A stretch of DNA of 64,000 bases from Fimenecus sp045632525 (GTDB taxonomy: Bacteria > Bacillota > Clostridia > Oscillospirales > Acutalibacteraceae). The stretch is taken from NCBI GenBank assembly GCA_045632525.1, contig JAZQWV010000031.1, positions 1 to 64,000 on the forward strand, written 5' to 3'. The notes under the pieces are model-generated. The model was given only the letters and a program-made list of their open reading frames with translations. It searched no databases and was not told the DNA's origin. Shown here one piece after another: positions 52,486 to 60,972 of the stretch. The position numbers were made by a program, and so were the translations under genes. Numbering within the stretch: the stretch's first letter is position 1; every line of letters starts with the position of its first letter.

Positions 52486-53706
52486 ATGATTCTCAACAAT
52501 GTTGATTTTGAAACTTATTTCAACAATTATCCTGATAAGGATGGTTATTTTGGCAAATACGGCGGAGTTTATATTGACGATAAATTAAAGAATGCCATGG
52601 CAGAAATTACAGAGGCATATTTCTCAATTTGTCAGTCAAGAAAATTCATTGCAGAGCTTCGCAGAATTAGAAAAGAATTTCAAGGAAGACCAACACCTGT
52701 TACACATCTTGAAAGACTTTCAGATGCTCTTAGTGGTAAAGTTCAGCTTTATGCAAAGCGTGAAGACTTGAACCATTCAGGTGCCCATAAGCTCAATCAC
52801 TGTATGGGCGAGGCACTTCTTGCAAAATATATGGGCAAGAAAAAGATTATTGCAGAAACAGGTGCAGGTCAGCACGGTGTTGCTCTTGCTACTGCAGCTG
52901 CATATTTCGGTCTTGAATGTGATATTTATATGGGCTCTGTTGACATTAAGAAACAAGCTCCAAATGTAGCAAGAATGAAAATTCTTGGTGCAAATGTCGT
53001 TGAAGTTACTCATGGTTTACAGACTCTTAAAGAAGCAGTTGACGCAGCATTTGATGCATATAGTAAAGAATATAAAGACTGTATTTATTGCATCGGCTCA
53101 GTTTTAGGCCCTCACCCATTCCCAATGATGGTTCGCGATTTCCAGAGCGTTGTTGGTATTGAGGCACGAGAACAGTTTATTGAAATGACAGGTCACCTTC
53201 CAAACGCTATTGTTGCTTGTGTTGGTGGTGGTTCTAATGCAGCAGGACTTTTTGCTGGTTTCCTTAACGACCCTGTTGATATTTATGGTATTGAGCCACT
53301 TGGCCGTGGTCCAAAAATGGGCGACCACGCAGCAAGTCTTAAATACGGTACAGAAGGAATTATGCACGGTTTCAACAGCATTATGCTTAAAGATGAAAAT
53401 GGCGAGCCTGCTCCTGTTTATTCAGTTGCAAGTGGTCTTGACTACCCATCATCTGGACCTGAACATGCATTCTTGCAAGAGCTTGGCAGAGTTAAATATG
53501 ATGTAATTGACGACGAAGAAACAATCGATGCATTCTTCAAACTTTCTCGTATGGAAGGCATTATCCCTGCAATTGAAAGTTCACACGCAGTTGCGTTCGG
53601 TATGAAACTTGCACAGCAGATGGAACACGGTTCAATTCTTATCAACCTTTCAGGTCGTGGCGATAAAGACATGGACTATGTAATTGAAAATTACGGAATT
53701 AGATAA
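52486..53706 (+). CDS. trpB: Tryptophan synthase beta chain
   Basis: 406-aa PLP enzyme that makes tryptophan from indole and serine. The PLP lysine is K102 in NHSGAHKLNH, the phosphate-binding loop is CVGGGSNAAG and ETGAGQHGVALAT is the conserved catalytic loop. The sequence is of the main TrpB1 type. The ribosome site AAGGAGG precedes the ATG. No trpA or other trp gene is adjacent: it stands alone behind a Trp T-box and before a terminator. Confidence 0.96.
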   Translation: MILNNVDFETYFNNYPDKDGYFGKYGGVYIDDKLKNAMAEITEAYFSICQSRKFIAELRRIRKEFQGRPTPVTHLERLSDALSGKVQLYAKREDLNHSGAHKLNHCMGEALLAKYMGKKKIIAETGAGQHGVALATAAAYFGLECDIYMGSVDIKKQAPNVARMKILGANVVEVTHGLQTLKEAVDAAFDAYSKEYKDCIYCIGSVLGPHPFPMMVRDFQSVVGIEAREQFIEMTGHLPNAIVACVGGGSNAAGLFAGFLNDPVDIYGIEPLGRGPKMGDHAASLKYGTEGIMHGFNSIMLKDENGEPAPVYSVASGLDYPSSGPEHAFLQELGRVKYDVIDDEETIDAFFKLSRMEGIIPAIESSHAVAFGMKLAQQMEHGSILINLSGRGDKDMDYVIENYGIR

Positions 53707-53711
53707 AATTT

Positions 53712-53731
53712 AGGCGAGGTATCCCTCGCCT
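53712..53731 (+). terminator. Terminator after trpB
   Basis: AGGCGAGG/CCTCGCCT stem with a TATC loop and a following TTTTTATTTT. Confidence 0.93.
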
Positions 53732-53748
53732 TTTTATTTTAAAATTAC

Positions 53749-53777
53749 TTGATTTATAAAATCAAACATATTATAAT
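53749..53777 (+). promoter_or_regulatory. Promoter upstream of the partial tRNA copy
   Basis: TTGATT (53749-53754) and TATAAT (53772-53777) with a 17-nt spacer. It reads through the partial tRNA sequence towards the intact tRNA-Pro about 200 nt away. Confidence 0.65.
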
Positions 53778-53788
53778 TACTGAGTATT

Positions 53789-53811
53789 GAGAGGTAGCGT
53801 AGATGGTAGTT
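53789..53811 (+). pseudogene. 5' fragment of a tRNA-Pro copy
   Basis: TGAGAGGTAGCGTAGATGGTAG closely matches the first 22 nt of the intact tRNA-Pro (acceptor 5' strand plus D-arm), and the AT-rich sequence just before it also matches the sequence before the intact gene. Homology stops in the D-loop and no anticodon arm follows, so it is a truncated copy. Confidence 0.6.
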
Positions 53812-53979
53812 TTGAGCACGACTACTACCGGTGGCAGATAAAAGGAGTGCGAAAAGCGGCAAAACAAGGAGTTATGCGAAATGATAATGAGCAGAACGAC
53901 TATGTTTTAACCGTAAGCCACGTAGTGGCACGACATCGGAAATGCAACTACAACACTATATAAAATTACAATAATATAT
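53812..53979. other. Non-coding spacer between tRNA fragment and tRNA-Pro
   Basis: About 165 nt with no credible reading frame. It has GC-richer stretches than the surroundings, a small hairpin GCCAC-GTA-GTGGC and two loosely similar blocks beginning GAGCACGACTAC and GAGCAGAACGACTA. It may be part of a dispersed repeat or the remains of an inserted element; the last 20 nt repeat the AT-rich tRNA upstream region. Confidence 0.5.
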
Positions 53980-54055
53980 CGAGATGTAGCGCAGATGGTA
54001 GCGCGCCACGTTCGGGACGTGGATGCCGCAGGTTCGACTCCTGTCATCTCGACCA
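53980..54055 (+). tRNA. tRNA-Pro (anticodon CGG)
   Basis: Complete cloverleaf: acceptor CGAGATG/CATCTCG, D-arm stem GCGC/GCGC, anticodon stem CCACG/CGTGG with loop TTCGGGA (anticodon CGG), T-arm GCAGG-TTCGACT-CCTGT, discriminator A and encoded CCA. It reads proline CCG codons. A terminator follows directly. Confidence 0.95.
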
Positions 54056-54092
54056 AAATAGCAGTTTCGACTTCTGTCGGGACTGCTATTTT
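54055..54092 (+). terminator. Terminator after tRNA-Pro
   Basis: AAAATAGCAGT and ACTGCTATTTT with an inner TTCGAC/GTCGGG extension form a long hairpin followed by CTTTTTG. Confidence 0.88.
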
Positions 54093-54180
54093 CTTTTTGA
54101 TACAAAAGTTAGTTTAAAAAATATTTACAAAAACTTATATTTTTGATATGATAAAAGCAGAATTTTTTTGAGGTGATATT

Positions 54181-55593
54181 ATGAACAAAATTTCATTTGG
54201 TACAGGTGGTTGGCGTGCAATTATCGGCGAAGACTTTATCTGTGAAAATGTGCGCAGAGTGGCAAAAGGCATTAGTTTGCTCATGCAAGAAGAAAACAAA
54301 ACAGATAAGCCTGTAATCATCGGTTTCGACAGACGCTTTCTCTCTGAAAATGCTGCAAAATGGGTAGCAGAAGTTTTGAGTTTTGATGGCATCAATGTAT
54401 TATTTATGGATAGAAGTGTGCCAACTCCACTTGTTATGCACACAGTTAAAGACCAAGGCCTTGATTTTGGTATTGAAATCACAGCAAGCCATAACCCATC
54501 AAGTTATAACGGAATTAAGCTCATTGTTGAAGAAGGTCGTGACGCACCACTTGAAACCACAAATCATCTTGAAGAATTAATTGCAACAGTGGATGAAGTT
54601 GAGTTTATGGACTTTTCTGTTGCTCTCGAAAAAGGACTTGTTACATACATCAACAATCCTTTCAACAAGTTCCTTGATGATATTATTGGTCTTCTTGATA
54701 TGAACGCACTTCGCGAGCGTGGACTTCGTGTGCTTTTTGACTCAATGCACGGTTCAGGCACATATCCTTTACTTGTAATTTTCCACACAGCAAGATGCAC
54801 AATTGATACCATCAACATCAACAAAGACGCATATTTTGGTGGTGTTATGCCTGCTCCATCTGAAAGAAGTCTTTTTACACTTCGTAATCAGGTTGTAAAC
54901 GGTGGTTATGACTTTGGTATTGCTATGGATGGTGACGGTGACCGTCTTGGTATTATCGACGCTAACGGAAGTTACATAAATGCTAACGAAATTCTTTGTC
55001 TCTTATACTATTATCTCGTTAAATACAAAGGTTGGCGTGGTCCAGTAGTTAGAAACCTTGCAACAACTCACATGCTTGATAAAATCGCAGAAAGCTTTGG
55101 CGAAGAATGTTTCGAAGTTCCTGTTGGTTTTAAATACATCTCATCAAAAATCGACGAGGTTGATGCAGTTCTCGGTGGTGAGTCATCAGGTGGTCTCACT
55201 GTTCGTGGTCACATTCATGGCAAAGACTCTGTTTATGCCGCATCACTTTTTGCAGAAATGGTCAGTGTCACAAAGCAATCACCTGCCGAGCTTCTTGATG
55301 AACTGAAAAAAGAATTCGGCACATTTGTAATGGTTGAAGATGATATGAGATTTGCACCTGAAGTTAAACCAATGGTTAATAAAACACTTATGGTGGATAA
55401 ACTTTTGCCAACATTCAAAGACGAAATTGTTCGTGTTAATTATGAAGATGGTTGCAAGGTTTATTTTGAAGACGGTTTTGTTATCTGCCGTTTCTCTGGT
55501 ACAGAACCACTTCTTCGTATTTTTGCAGAAAGCACAACCCCTGTTCGTGCGAAAGAATATATTGATACATTTAAGAAATTCTTGTTTGAATAA
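54181..55593 (+). CDS. Phosphohexomutase family protein
   Basis: 470-aa alpha-D-phosphohexomutase of a shorter subfamily than the enzyme at 26-28 kb. The loops are phosphoserine S103 in ITASHNPSSYNGIK, the metal loop AMDGDGDRLGI, the sugar loop GGESSGGL and the phosphate loop RFSGTEPLLRI. Substrate choice (glucose, mannose or N-acetylglucosamine phosphate) cannot be set from this. It lies 13 nt before the GH33 gene and leads a rightward glycan-utilisation operon (phosphomutase, GH33, GH43). Confidence 0.9.
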   Translation: MNKISFGTGGWRAIIGEDFICENVRRVAKGISLLMQEENKTDKPVIIGFDRRFLSENAAKWVAEVLSFDGINVLFMDRSVPTPLVMHTVKDQGLDFGIEITASHNPSSYNGIKLIVEEGRDAPLETTNHLEELIATVDEVEFMDFSVALEKGLVTYINNPFNKFLDDIIGLLDMNALRERGLRVLFDSMHGSGTYPLLVIFHTARCTIDTININKDAYFGGVMPAPSERSLFTLRNQVVNGGYDFGIAMDGDGDRLGIIDANGSYINANEILCLLYYYLVKYKGWRGPVVRNLATTHMLDKIAESFGEECFEVPVGFKYISSKIDEVDAVLGGESSGGLTVRGHIHGKDSVYAASLFAEMVSVTKQSPAELLDELKKEFGTFVMVEDDMRFAPEVKPMVNKTLMVDKLLPTFKDEIVRVNYEDGCKVYFEDGFVICRFSGTEPLLRIFAESTTPVRAKEYIDTFKKFLFE

Positions 55594-55606
55594 TTAGGAG
55601 ATTTTT

Positions 55607-57103
55607 ATGAACTCAAAAATCATTTATGACCAACCTTTTGACCATAAAGAATATGGTTCAGAGCGCAACCGTATCCCCGCTCTTTACACTCTCAATGATG
55701 GTAGTATTATGGCGGGTGCAGACATTCGTTATGGTCACGGCTCTGACTCACCTAACAATATCGACATTGCTGTTGCAATTTCAAAAGACGGATATAATGA
55801 TTGGGATTATGTAATGGTCAATCATTTTGACGACTATGCTGACACAGTTACAGCAACTGATAGCGCATCTTTCATTGACTCAGTTATTGTGCAGTCAAGC
55901 ACAGGCAGAATTTTTATGCTTGCTGATGCTCAGCCATCTGAATGTGGTTATCTTCAATGCAAAACAGGTACTGGTTACTGTGAAGTTGACGGCAAAAAGC
56001 ATCTTCTTCTCACAAAAGGCAATAACGGTGATAAGTTAGACACCTTTGGATTTTATATTGGTGAATTCCAAGATGATTTCGCTCCAATTTTCACAAGAAA
56101 TGATAATAAAATCACAGAATATTCAGTTGACCGTGAATTCCGTATTTACAAAAACGGCGAGCCACTTTATACAGAGCAAAAAGGCTCTGAAAATGTAAAA
56201 GTTCAGCAAAATATTTTTTATAGTGCTGCAGAATTCAAGTGCTATAAAACAACTTATTTGTGGTTAAGATATAGCGACGATAACGGCAAAACTTGGAGTC
56301 ACCCACAAATTATTTCAGACCAAGTTAAAAAAGAAAAAGAATCGTTTTTAGGTGTTGGACCAGGTCGTGGTATTGTAATTAATCACAACGGCAAAGAGAG
56401 AATTCTTTTCTGCGTTTATGATAATAATGGACTTTTCAAAGACCCCATCTTTGAAAATGCAAGTGCAATTTATTCTGACGATAACGGTGCAACTTGGCAC
56501 AGAAGCAATAAAATTAAAATTAAAAAAGGTATTGGAAAAACAAGTGAAGCACAACTTGTAAAAATCGAAAGTGACAACTATAAAGCACTTCGTATGTATG
56601 CAAGAAATTTAAGTAATTATATAGCATACGCTGACAGCACAGACGGTGGTGTGACTTGGAGCACATTCCGTGCAGATAAAGCGCTTGAAGGCACAAAAAA
56701 CTGTATGGTTTCACTTATGGAAACATCAAAGAAAATCCAAGGCAAGCAGGTAATTCTCTGCTCTGCAGGTGGCAGTCTTAAAGCGAGAGCAGACGGTGTG
56801 CTTCGTGTTGGTCTTACTGAAAACAATGGTGAAATCAACTGGATTAGTAAATATCACTTGACCCAAGGTTTTTATGGATATTCTTGCTTAACTGAACTTT
56901 CAGATGGCAATTTCGCAGTATTCTATGAAGATGAAGCAGCTCATCTCAAATATACAATTTTCAGTGTGTCTGATGATGGCATTATTAATGAAATCAATGG
57001 TGAAAACCTTGAATTTAAACCTGATAATTCACCAAAAGCACAACGCACAATTAAAACCAAACGAACAATTGCTAACATCAAATTCAAATTAGGATTAATG
57101 TAA
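55607..57103 (+). CDS. Exo-alpha-sialidase, family GH33
   Basis: 498-aa sialidase-type propeller. The arginine motif appears as RNRIPALYTL near the N-terminus, three Asp boxes follow (SDDNGKTWS at about 223, SDDNGATWH at about 290, STDGGVTWS at about 343) and the late GFYGYSCLTEL holds a candidate nucleophilic tyrosine. Without a signal peptide it should act in the cytoplasm, releasing sialic acid from imported glycans. It follows the phosphomutase by 13 nt and precedes GH43 by 14 nt. No sialic acid lyase or transporter is in the window. Confidence 0.82.
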   Translation: MNSKIIYDQPFDHKEYGSERNRIPALYTLNDGSIMAGADIRYGHGSDSPNNIDIAVAISKDGYNDWDYVMVNHFDDYADTVTATDSASFIDSVIVQSSTGRIFMLADAQPSECGYLQCKTGTGYCEVDGKKHLLLTKGNNGDKLDTFGFYIGEFQDDFAPIFTRNDNKITEYSVDREFRIYKNGEPLYTEQKGSENVKVQQNIFYSAAEFKCYKTTYLWLRYSDDNGKTWSHPQIISDQVKKEKESFLGVGPGRGIVINHNGKERILFCVYDNNGLFKDPIFENASAIYSDDNGATWHRSNKIKIKKGIGKTSEAQLVKIESDNYKALRMYARNLSNYIAYADSTDGGVTWSTFRADKALEGTKNCMVSLMETSKKIQGKQVILCSAGGSLKARADGVLRVGLTENNGEINWISKYHLTQGFYGYSCLTELSDGNFAVFYEDEAAHLKYTIFSVSDDGIINEINGENLEFKPDNSPKAQRTIKTKRTIANIKFKLGLM

Positions 57104-57117
57104 TCGGAGAAATTGTT

Positions 57118-58026
57118 ATGGCATATTTATTTACACATTTCACAGAAACAAATGGTGACCAAGAATATGTTTGGTTTGCAGTTAGTCGTGACGGTCTTCA
57201 TTGGAAAGATTTAGGTGGCGACGAGCCATTACTCAAATCAAAGCTTGGCACAAAGGGTATTCGTGACCCATTCATTGTTTATGACAAAAAGTTAAAGAAA
57301 TACTTTATAATTGCAACAGATTTGCTCACCACAAGTGGCAACTGGTATAACTTTTCACATAAAGGTAGTCGTTCAATTATTATTTGGGAAAGCGAAGATT
57401 TAATCAATTGGTCAGAAGAAAGACTCTGCGAAGTTGGTATCGACACAGCTGGTTGTGTTTGGGCACCTGAAGCAATTTTCTGTAAAGAAAAAGACGCTTG
57501 GTTTGTATTTTTTGCATCTTGCGTAAAAGAAAAAGGTCGGCTTCACCACAAGCAGAGAATTTATGGCACATTCACAAAGGATTTTAAAGAATTCACACCT
57601 GCATTCAAGTTTATTGATGCAAAAACCGATGTGATTGACACAAATATTGTTTGGGATAACGGCTATTATTACCGATTCTCAAAGGATGAAACCAACAAGA
57701 AAATCACAATTGAGAGAAGCCAGACTCTTGTTGACGGTAGTTGGGAATCAATTCATTCAGATGTTTTTGCAAACTTCTTTGGACTTGAAGGTCCTGAAAC
57801 ATATTATCTTGAAAAACAGCAGAAATGGTGTTTGATTGCCGACCAATATCATACTCATAAAGGTTATACCCCTTTTGTTTGTGATGATTTATCAACAGGC
57901 AATTTTGTGCAACTTAATGAAGACCAATTCAATATGGGCAAACGCAAAAAGCGCCATGGTGGTGTTATTAAAATCACCGACGAGCAATACGAAAAACTAG
58001 TTGAAGCATTTGGAATTGATGAATAA
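57118..58026 (+). CDS. Glycoside hydrolase, GH43-like five-bladed propeller
   Basis: 302-aa protein with the GH43/GH117-type propeller. Likely catalytic residues sit in GIRDPFIVYD (Asp), VWAPEAIFC and FGLEGPETYY (Glu). Family members include arabinosidases, xylosidases and galactosidases, so the substrate is open. No signal peptide is present. It is the third gene of the phosphomutase-GH33-GH43 operon and is followed by a terminator shared with the convergent GH4 gene. Confidence 0.82.
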   Translation: MAYLFTHFTETNGDQEYVWFAVSRDGLHWKDLGGDEPLLKSKLGTKGIRDPFIVYDKKLKKYFIIATDLLTTSGNWYNFSHKGSRSIIIWESEDLINWSEERLCEVGIDTAGCVWAPEAIFCKEKDAWFVFFASCVKEKGRLHHKQRIYGTFTKDFKEFTPAFKFIDAKTDVIDTNIVWDNGYYYRFSKDETNKKITIERSQTLVDGSWESIHSDVFANFFGLEGPETYYLEKQQKWCLIADQYHTHKGYTPFVCDDLSTGNFVQLNEDQFNMGKRKKRHGGVIKITDEQYEKLVEAFGIDE

Positions 58027-58028
58027 AA

Positions 58029-58058
58029 AATCCCCCGACGGACTAACCGTTGGGGGTT
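58029..58058. terminator. Bidirectional terminator between GH43 and GH4
   Basis: AATCCCCCGACGG pairs with CCGTTGGGGGTT around a short loop, with A and T runs on the two sides. Confidence 0.9.
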
Positions 58059-58063
58059 ATTTT

Positions 58064-59383
58064 TTAGTTAAATTTTGGTAAATAATCACCGTGGGCTACG
58101 ATTAAATCGTCAACCATTTTCTTGATTGTGTCAATATCCAACTCACTACCGGTGTGTGGGTCGAGCATTGCAGCCTGATAAATATGCTCTTTTTTGCCAG
58201 TAACTGCTGCTTCAATAGTGAGCAACTGAACATTGATATTTGTCATATTCATTGCAGCACATTGTACAGGTAATGCACCCACATGACAAGGATGAACGCC
58301 ATATCCATTTACAAGGCAAGGCACTTCAACGCAAGCATTTTCAGGTAAATTTGTAATCAAATGTCCTGTGTTAAGCACATTACCGCTGATTTGGTAAGGG
58401 TTACCTGTTACCATTGCTTCCATAATTCTTGATGCATATTCTTCTGAACGCTCGTGCTCTTTTACACCCTTCTCGAGCATTTCGGCATACTCTTTCTTCC
58501 AACCCTCAATTTGATTTACACAACGGCGTGGATATTCGTCAAGTGGAATATTATATCTCTCAATAAGTTCAGGATATTTTGATTTTATGTAGAACATATT
58601 ATACTCTGCATTATGTTCACTTGACTCTGTGCAATAATATCCGAAGTTCTTGATATAATCCATTCTAACTTTATCATCTGCATCAGGTTTAGCCATATAT
58701 TCGTCAACTCTTGACTTGATTTCAGGGTACAAATCTACACCGTTCTTGTCTTTAATTTCAAGAAGCCAAGCCATGTGGTTAATACCAGCAATAAGTTCTT
58801 TTCTTCCGTCAAGTTTGTCTTCCATATCAAGTTTTTTGAGTAACCATTTTGAACAACCTTGAACGCTATGGCAAAGACCAACTGTTTTAACGCCAGTATA
58901 TCTTTGCATATATCCTGTAAGCATCGCCATAGGGTTAACATAGTTTAAGAAAAGTGCATCTGGACAAACTTCTTCCATATCATCAGCAAAGTCTTTCATA
59001 ACAGGAATTGTGCGAAGTGTACGCATTATTCCACCAATACCGAGAGTATCACCAATTGTCTGTCTTAAACCATATTTTTTAGGCACTTCAAAGTCGATAA
59101 TAGTGCAAGGGTCATAAAGACCAACTTGAATTGCATTAACTACAAAATTTGCCCCTCTTAAAGCATCTTTTCTGTTTTCTACACCAACATAGCACTCGAT
59201 TTTGCCATATCCACCTTTGGCAACTCTCATAGACTCAAGAATTGTACGGCTCTCTTCAAGGCGTTCTGCATCAATGTCATAAAGGGCAAACACGCTGTCG
59301 CGAAGTGCTTCGACACACATGCAGTCACCGATAACATTTCTTGCAAAAACAGTACTACCTGCTCCCATAAATGTAATTTTCAT
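58064..59383 (-). CDS. NAD-dependent glycosidase, family GH4 (alpha-galactosidase type)
   Basis: 439-aa GH4 enzyme, which uses NAD and a divalent metal in an oxidation-elimination mechanism. The N-terminal FMGAGSTVFARNVIGD is the NAD fold; LCHSVQG contains the metal-binding cysteine and GINHMAW the histidine; the VNYVNPMAMLTG-like region supports an alpha-galactosidase/MelA type rather than a 6-phospho-glycosidase. It starts 12 nt after the fucosidase, so both share a transcript. GH4 enzymes are cytoplasmic, in line with oligosaccharide import. Confidence 0.92.
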   Translation of the reverse strand: MKITFMGAGSTVFARNVIGDCMCVEALRDSVFALYDIDAERLEESRTILESMRVAKGGYGKIECYVGVENRKDALRGANFVVNAIQVGLYDPCTIIDFEVPKKYGLRQTIGDTLGIGGIMRTLRTIPVMKDFADDMEEVCPDALFLNYVNPMAMLTGYMQRYTGVKTVGLCHSVQGCSKWLLKKLDMEDKLDGRKELIAGINHMAWLLEIKDKNGVDLYPEIKSRVDEYMAKPDADDKVRMDYIKNFGYYCTESSEHNAEYNMFYIKSKYPELIERYNIPLDEYPRRCVNQIEGWKKEYAEMLEKGVKEHERSEEYASRIMEAMVTGNPYQISGNVLNTGHLITNLPENACVEVPCLVNGYGVHPCHVGALPVQCAAMNMTNINVQLLTIEAAVTGKKEHIYQAAMLDPHTGSELDIDTIKKMVDDLIVAHGDYLPKFN

Positions 59384-59395
59384 AAATCATTCTCC

Positions 59396-60871
59396 CTATC
59401 CTATTGCAATTTTGAAACAAATTGGTAAATCGTTTTCAATTTCACCTTTAAGTTTAATTGTAAGCGCTTTTTCATCTCTTGTAAAGTTGATTTTTTCATC
59501 ACTACCAAGCAATTCAACACTTTCAATTAAATAGTCATGAGGATTATGCTTTTTAAGTGTTTTAATCTTCACCGTTTTTGATGGACGCATCTGGAATACA
59601 TAAAGATAACCATTTTTATATGTAAATCTGAAATCCTTGTTGGTAAATTTCTTTTCATCACCATCTTGGAAGAAGCCGTCTTTAGCGTTGACTTTACCTT
59701 CGCCGAATTGTTTCCAGAAAGTTGTGCCATAAATACCTTCACCATTAGTTTCAAGCCACTCACCCATTGTAAGCAAAACTTCAGTTTCTTCATCGGTGAT
59801 TGTGCCATCAGGTTTAGGTCCAATATTAATAAGCAAATTACCATTCTTTGAAACAATATCAACAAGGTCGCAAATAACCTGTCTTGCGCTCTTATATTCG
59901 TTGTCTTTTCTGTAACCCCAAGAGCACTTGCCAATTGCAGTGTCAGTTTGCCAATACAATGGTGAAATACCTGTTAAAGCACCACGCTCAACATCAAAGG
60001 TTGCAACAGTTGGTGGAAATGCTTCGTGCTTATAATTAATTGTAACTTCTTTGCCCCATTCGTCTGCACGGTTGTAATAATATGCAGCTAATTTTTTGAG
60101 ATATGGTTTAAAGCTGTGATTATGAATCCACCAGTCAAAATAAAGAACAGATGGTTGGTATTTATCAACTAATTCACAAGTGCGAACAAGCCAGTCTTCA
60201 AGCCATTCTTGGCTTGCTCCGATTGTATGTGTATCTTCTGTGGTTTTACCAAGATTATGTGAATTCCACTCGTCACAATATACTGCAGGTCCATAGAAAT
60301 CACGGTAATTATCATCGTTGACATCACTGTCAAAAGTTCTGCCAAGGTTCATAAAGAAATAGTGCTCTGCACGATGAGTTGATGCACAAAGAGTAAGTCC
60401 TTGTTTTTCACATTCTTCTTTAAGTTCGCCCACAACATCACGGCAAGGTCCCATTTCTTTTGCATTCCAACGGTTAAACTCTGTGTCATACATAGCAAAA
60501 CCATCATGATGTTCAGCAACTGGCATAACATATTTTATACCTGCTTTTTTAAAAAGAGAAACCCAAGCAGAAGCGTCAAATTTTTCTGCTTTGAACATTG
60601 GAATAAAGTCTTTATATCCGAAATCCTTATGCTCACCATAAGTCTTTCTATGATGTTCAAACTCACGCACACATTTATCATACATACTTCTTGAATACCA
60701 TTCACTACCAAATGCTGGTACTGAATAAATGCCCCAATGAATGAACACGCCCAATTTATCGTGCATATACCATTCAGGCACTTTGTGATGTGCAAGAGAT
60801 GCCCAATCAGCCTTGTATTTCCCTTTTTCGTTGACTTCGTCAATTAAATTTAAATATTCTTTTGTTGTCAT
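59396..60871 (-). CDS. Alpha-L-fucosidase, family GH29
   Basis: 491-aa retaining fucosidase. The nucleophile is D246 in LYFDWW; the N-terminal WYMHDKLGVFIHWGIYSVPAFGSEWYS and YVMPVAEHHDGFAMYD segments form the fucose site. There is no signal peptide, so it is probably cytoplasmic. I take the ATG at 60871 (MTTKEYL) with GGTGAC upstream, rather than an upstream TTG. It is first in a two-gene operon with the GH4 glycosidase, with a consensus promoter. Confidence 0.95.
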   Translation of the reverse strand: MTTKEYLNLIDEVNEKGKYKADWASLAHHKVPEWYMHDKLGVFIHWGIYSVPAFGSEWYSRSMYDKCVREFEHHRKTYGEHKDFGYKDFIPMFKAEKFDASAWVSLFKKAGIKYVMPVAEHHDGFAMYDTEFNRWNAKEMGPCRDVVGELKEECEKQGLTLCASTHRAEHYFFMNLGRTFDSDVNDDNYRDFYGPAVYCDEWNSHNLGKTTEDTHTIGASQEWLEDWLVRTCELVDKYQPSVLYFDWWIHNHSFKPYLKKLAAYYYNRADEWGKEVTINYKHEAFPPTVATFDVERGALTGISPLYWQTDTAIGKCSWGYRKDNEYKSARQVICDLVDIVSKNGNLLINIGPKPDGTITDEETEVLLTMGEWLETNGEGIYGTTFWKQFGEGKVNAKDGFFQDGDEKKFTNKDFRFTYKNGYLYVFQMRPSKTVKIKTLKKHNPHDYLIESVELLGSDEKINFTRDEKALTIKLKGEIENDLPICFKIAIG

Positions 60872-60901
60872 TTGCGTCACCAACCCTATTAAGATAAAAT
60901 A

Positions 60902-60930
60902 ATTATATCAACGCTAGTGCATTTTTGCAA
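60902..60930 (-). promoter_or_regulatory. Promoter of the fucosidase-GH4 operon
   Basis: On the minus strand TTGCAA (60930-60925) and TATAAT (60907-60902) are separated by 17 nt, about 30 nt upstream of the start codon. Confidence 0.75.
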
Positions 60931-60972
60931 TTATTATGTTAAAATAAATCTACATTTGTGAGGTGTATTTAT

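Noticed and set aside
53789..53979. A possible second functional tRNA upstream of tRNA-Pro
   Set aside because: Only the acceptor 5' strand and D-arm match; no anticodon arm, T-arm or 3' acceptor strand can be formed.
59456..59475. TGTAAGCGCTTTTT resembling a catabolite repression (cre) site
   Set aside because: It lies within the 3' end of the fucosidase coding sequence, far from any promoter, and encodes ordinary residues of that protein.
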